From the NCBI GenBank assembly GCA_023406915.1, contig JAEXTR010000177.1, positions 1 through 16,538 of the forward strand: 16,538 nucleotides of DNA. The letters are read 5' to 3'. Below are positions 15,223 to 16,538 of the stretch, piece after piece; positions within the stretch are counted from its first letter, which is position 1; every line of letters starts with the position of its first letter. A program made the translations under genes and the position numbers. The notes beneath the pieces are model-generated. The model did no database searches and had not been told where the DNA came from. It saw only the letters and a list, made by a program, of their open reading frames with translations. The DNA is from Bacteroidota bacterium (GTDB lineage Bacteria; Bacteroidota; Ignavibacteria; Ignavibacteriales; Ignavibacteriaceae).

Positions 15223-16218
15223 ATGAAAACGAAACTGATCTTTAGTATTGCTTTATTCCTTACCATTGCAGCCCTTGCGCAAAGCCCTAACCTGGGAACT
15301 GCTGGTGCACAGTTTTTGCAGATTCCTGTAGGTGCCCGCGCAGCTTCAATGGGTGGAGCATTTATTGGTGTTGCTAATGATGCCACTTCCGTATTCTGGA
15401 ATCCTGCTGGTATAAACGAGGTTGGAACCAACAGTGCGCACTTTTCCTATGCCCGCTGGTTCGAAATGTTCGACTTTAATGCCGCCTCTTTTGTGCATAA
15501 TGCTGGTGACTTCGGCACTCTTGCAGCAAGCATTATTGTGTTTACCATGGATAAAATGGAGATCACTACCGAGACAAAGCCAGAAGGCACCGGAAGATTC
15601 TTCGATGCCCAGGATATTGCTATCGGTCTGACGTACGGCAGAAAACTGACTGATCAGTTCTCTGTTGGTGTCACTGCGAAGTACGTCTCCCAACGGATAT
15701 GGAATGAGTCCGCTACCGGTGTCTCATTCGATATTGGTACACAGTATAAGCTTGATTTCAATAATCTGACCATTGCAATGAGCATGACCAACTTCGGTCC
15801 TGACCTTCAGTATGACGGTGAAGACTTGAACGTTACTTTTGATCCCAGCAATCAGTTCCCGCTGAATCGGCTAACCCCGGCGCGTCTCAGTACTGATCCT
15901 TACCCGCTCCCCCTGACGTTCCAGGTGGGCATTGCAATTGATGTGGTAAGAACTGAGTTCTTCAAAATGCGGGCGGCAATTGATGCAATTCATCAAAATG
16001 ATAACGATGAGCGTGTGAATGCAGGCGTTGAGATGTCCTTCTTTGACCGTCTCTATCTCCGTGGTGGATATCGCGGAAACTATGATGATGAGGATTTTAC
16101 TTTTGGTGCAGGTGCCAACCTTCCATTGTCAGGCACGCTGGTCTCATTTGATTATAGCTATGCTCTCTATGATCTGCTGCCAAGTATCCACAGAATCTCT
16201 GTTGGAATTTCCTTTTAA
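15223..16218 (+). CDS. PorV/PorQ-family outer membrane protein
   Basis: A 331-residue protein with signal peptide (1-19, cleavage likely after LALA) and a predicted FadL-like outer membrane barrel. The family signature is clear near the N-terminus: VGARAASMGGAFIGVANDAT (36-55) followed by SVFWNPAGI (56-64). The C-terminus ends in alternating aromatic strands and a final Phe (ISVGISF). PorV in T9SS bacteria shuttles sorting-domain proteins from the translocon to the attachment complex. Lineages such as Ignavibacteria have many paralogs placed beside secreted proteins, and this one follows the FN3 protein by 16 bp, so a dedicated shuttle or anchor for it is a sensible hypothesis. AGAGG (15212-15216) precedes the ATG by six bases. 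A strong terminator follows, making this the last gene of the operon. Whether it is the general PorV or a specialised paralog cannot be told here. Confidence 0.9.
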   Translation: MKTKLIFSIALFLTIAALAQSPNLGTAGAQFLQIPVGARAASMGGAFIGVANDATSVFWNPAGINEVGTNSAHFSYARWFEMFDFNAASFVHNAGDFGTLAASIIVFTMDKMEITTETKPEGTGRFFDAQDIAIGLTYGRKLTDQFSVGVTAKYVSQRIWNESATGVSFDIGTQYKLDFNNLTIAMSMTNFGPDLQYDGEDLNVTFDPSNQFPLNRLTPARLSTDPYPLPLTFQVGIAIDVVRTEFFKMRAAIDAIHQNDNDERVNAGVEMSFFDRLYLRGGYRGNYDDEDFTFGAGANLPLSGTLVSFDYSYALYDLLPSIHRISVGISF

Positions 16219-16232
16219 TCATTAATCTCTGC

Positions 16233-16262
16233 AAAGGCGGGGCTGTAAGCTCCGCCTTTTTT
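16233..16262 (+). terminator. Intrinsic terminator ending the operon
   Basis: An 11-bp GC-rich stem (AAAGGCGGGGC 16233-16243 with GCTCCGCCTTT 16249-16259, one G-T wobble) closes a 5-nt loop, and a run of six T residues follows (16257-16262). It starts 15 bp after the PorV-like stop. The T-run ends only eight bases before the next start codon. Confidence 0.92.
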
Positions 16263-16270
16263 ATTTGAAT

Positions 16271-16538
16271 ATGACTAGACACAAACTCCTTTTTATTGCT
16301 TTGCTGCTTCTTGTTCAGCTACCTCTTTTTGCTACTGGTTATATCGTTGCTGTAGGTGGTGGTAGCGAAAATCAGGGGGGATGGAGCGATGCTCCCTACC
16401 GTAGAATAGTGCAGTACGCCGGATACGGAAAGGTAGTCATTCTTTCTGTGAATGCTGAAGATGAATGGCTCCCGAACTATTTCAAATTCCTTGGCGCATC
16501 AGCAGCCGTGAACCTGAGAATACAAAGCAAAACTGTTG
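16271..16538 (+). CDS. Second exported S51/cyanophycinase-like protein, N-terminal part (3' end outside window)
   Basis: An open frame of 89 codons runs off the window edge. It begins with a signal peptide (MTRHKLLFIALLLLVQLPLFA, 1-21), followed by GYIVAVGGGSENQGGWSD (23-40) and KVVILSVNAEDEWLPNYFKFLGA (54-76). The order strand-GGG, then ~20 residues, then a strand of the V-V-I-L-S type and a YFKFLGA helix repeats the layout of the 290-residue S51 protein in this window (LFIIGGG, PMIIIPNASEEP, YLKEFAGYG). The catalytic serine region is outside the window, so activity cannot be judged, and other class I glutaminase-like folds are possible. There is no Shine-Dalgarno; the leader is the T-run of the terminator just upstream. 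The signal peptide fixes the start. It likely belongs to the same functional locus but may be expressed only by read-through or from a promoter inside the preceding gene. Confidence 0.72.
   Translation, partial: MTRHKLLFIALLLLVQLPLFATGYIVAVGGGSENQGGWSDAPYRRIVQYAGYGKVVILSVNAEDEWLPNYFKFLGASAAVNLRIQSKTV

Noticed and set aside
1..16538. CRISPR arrays, tRNA or rRNA genes, insertion sequences, phage genes
   Set aside because: No regularly spaced repeats, cloverleaf-like segments, transposase or integrase motifs, or terminal inverted repeats of an insertion sequence were seen on either strand.

Overview
The window looks like a chromosome segment from a Gram-negative bacterium of the Bacteroidota/Ignavibacteriota (FCB) side of the tree. 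The evidence is a canonical type IX secretion (T9SS) C-terminal sorting domain with a YPNPFNP motif, a SusC-like TonB-dependent receptor carrying an N-terminal carboxypeptidase-regulatory-like domain, and a PorV/PorQ-family outer membrane protein. T9SS-sorted proteins of this style, with many PorV paralogs and no SusD nearby, are typical of Ignavibacteria and relatives. That placement is inference; no rRNA or other marker gene is present.

Region 1 (1-3769, + strand) is chemotaxis: the 3' end of a methyl-accepting chemotaxis protein (MCP), cheW, a strong intrinsic terminator, an AT-rich stretch of about 570 bp with no convincing gene, and a complete 720-residue MCP (single Cache sensor, HAMP, PAS, second HAMP-like stretch, signalling domain). 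The two MCPs are close paralogs at their C-termini.

Region 2 (3813-4475) holds a minus-strand terminator, a small four-helix membrane protein of unknown function read leftwards from a TTG start, and a 180-bp divergent intergenic region with a candidate promoter and operator-like dyads.

Region 3 (4476-16262, + strand) is a tightly packed run of eight genes that reads as one transcription unit ending in a strong terminator. The order is cytoplasmic M20 metallopeptidase, exported cyanophycinase-like S51 peptidase, YfcC-family inner membrane carrier, T9SS-sorted surface protein of unknown function, RpiR-family regulator, TonB-dependent outer membrane receptor, large FN3-containing secreted protein, and PorV/PorQ-family protein. 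The first three overlap by 4 bp and 1 bp. Just past the terminator a second exported S51-like protein begins (16271) and runs off the window.

My working model is a nutrient-acquisition locus for an acidic or isopeptide-linked peptide polymer, with cyanophycin (multi-arginyl-poly-aspartate) or related beta-aspartyl peptides the leading candidate. Surface proteins would capture the substrate, the TonB receptor import it, periplasmic S51 enzymes cut it, the YfcC carrier move products inward, and the M20 enzyme finish the hydrolysis, under RpiR control. The family assignments are well supported; the substrate and the coordinated role are inference.
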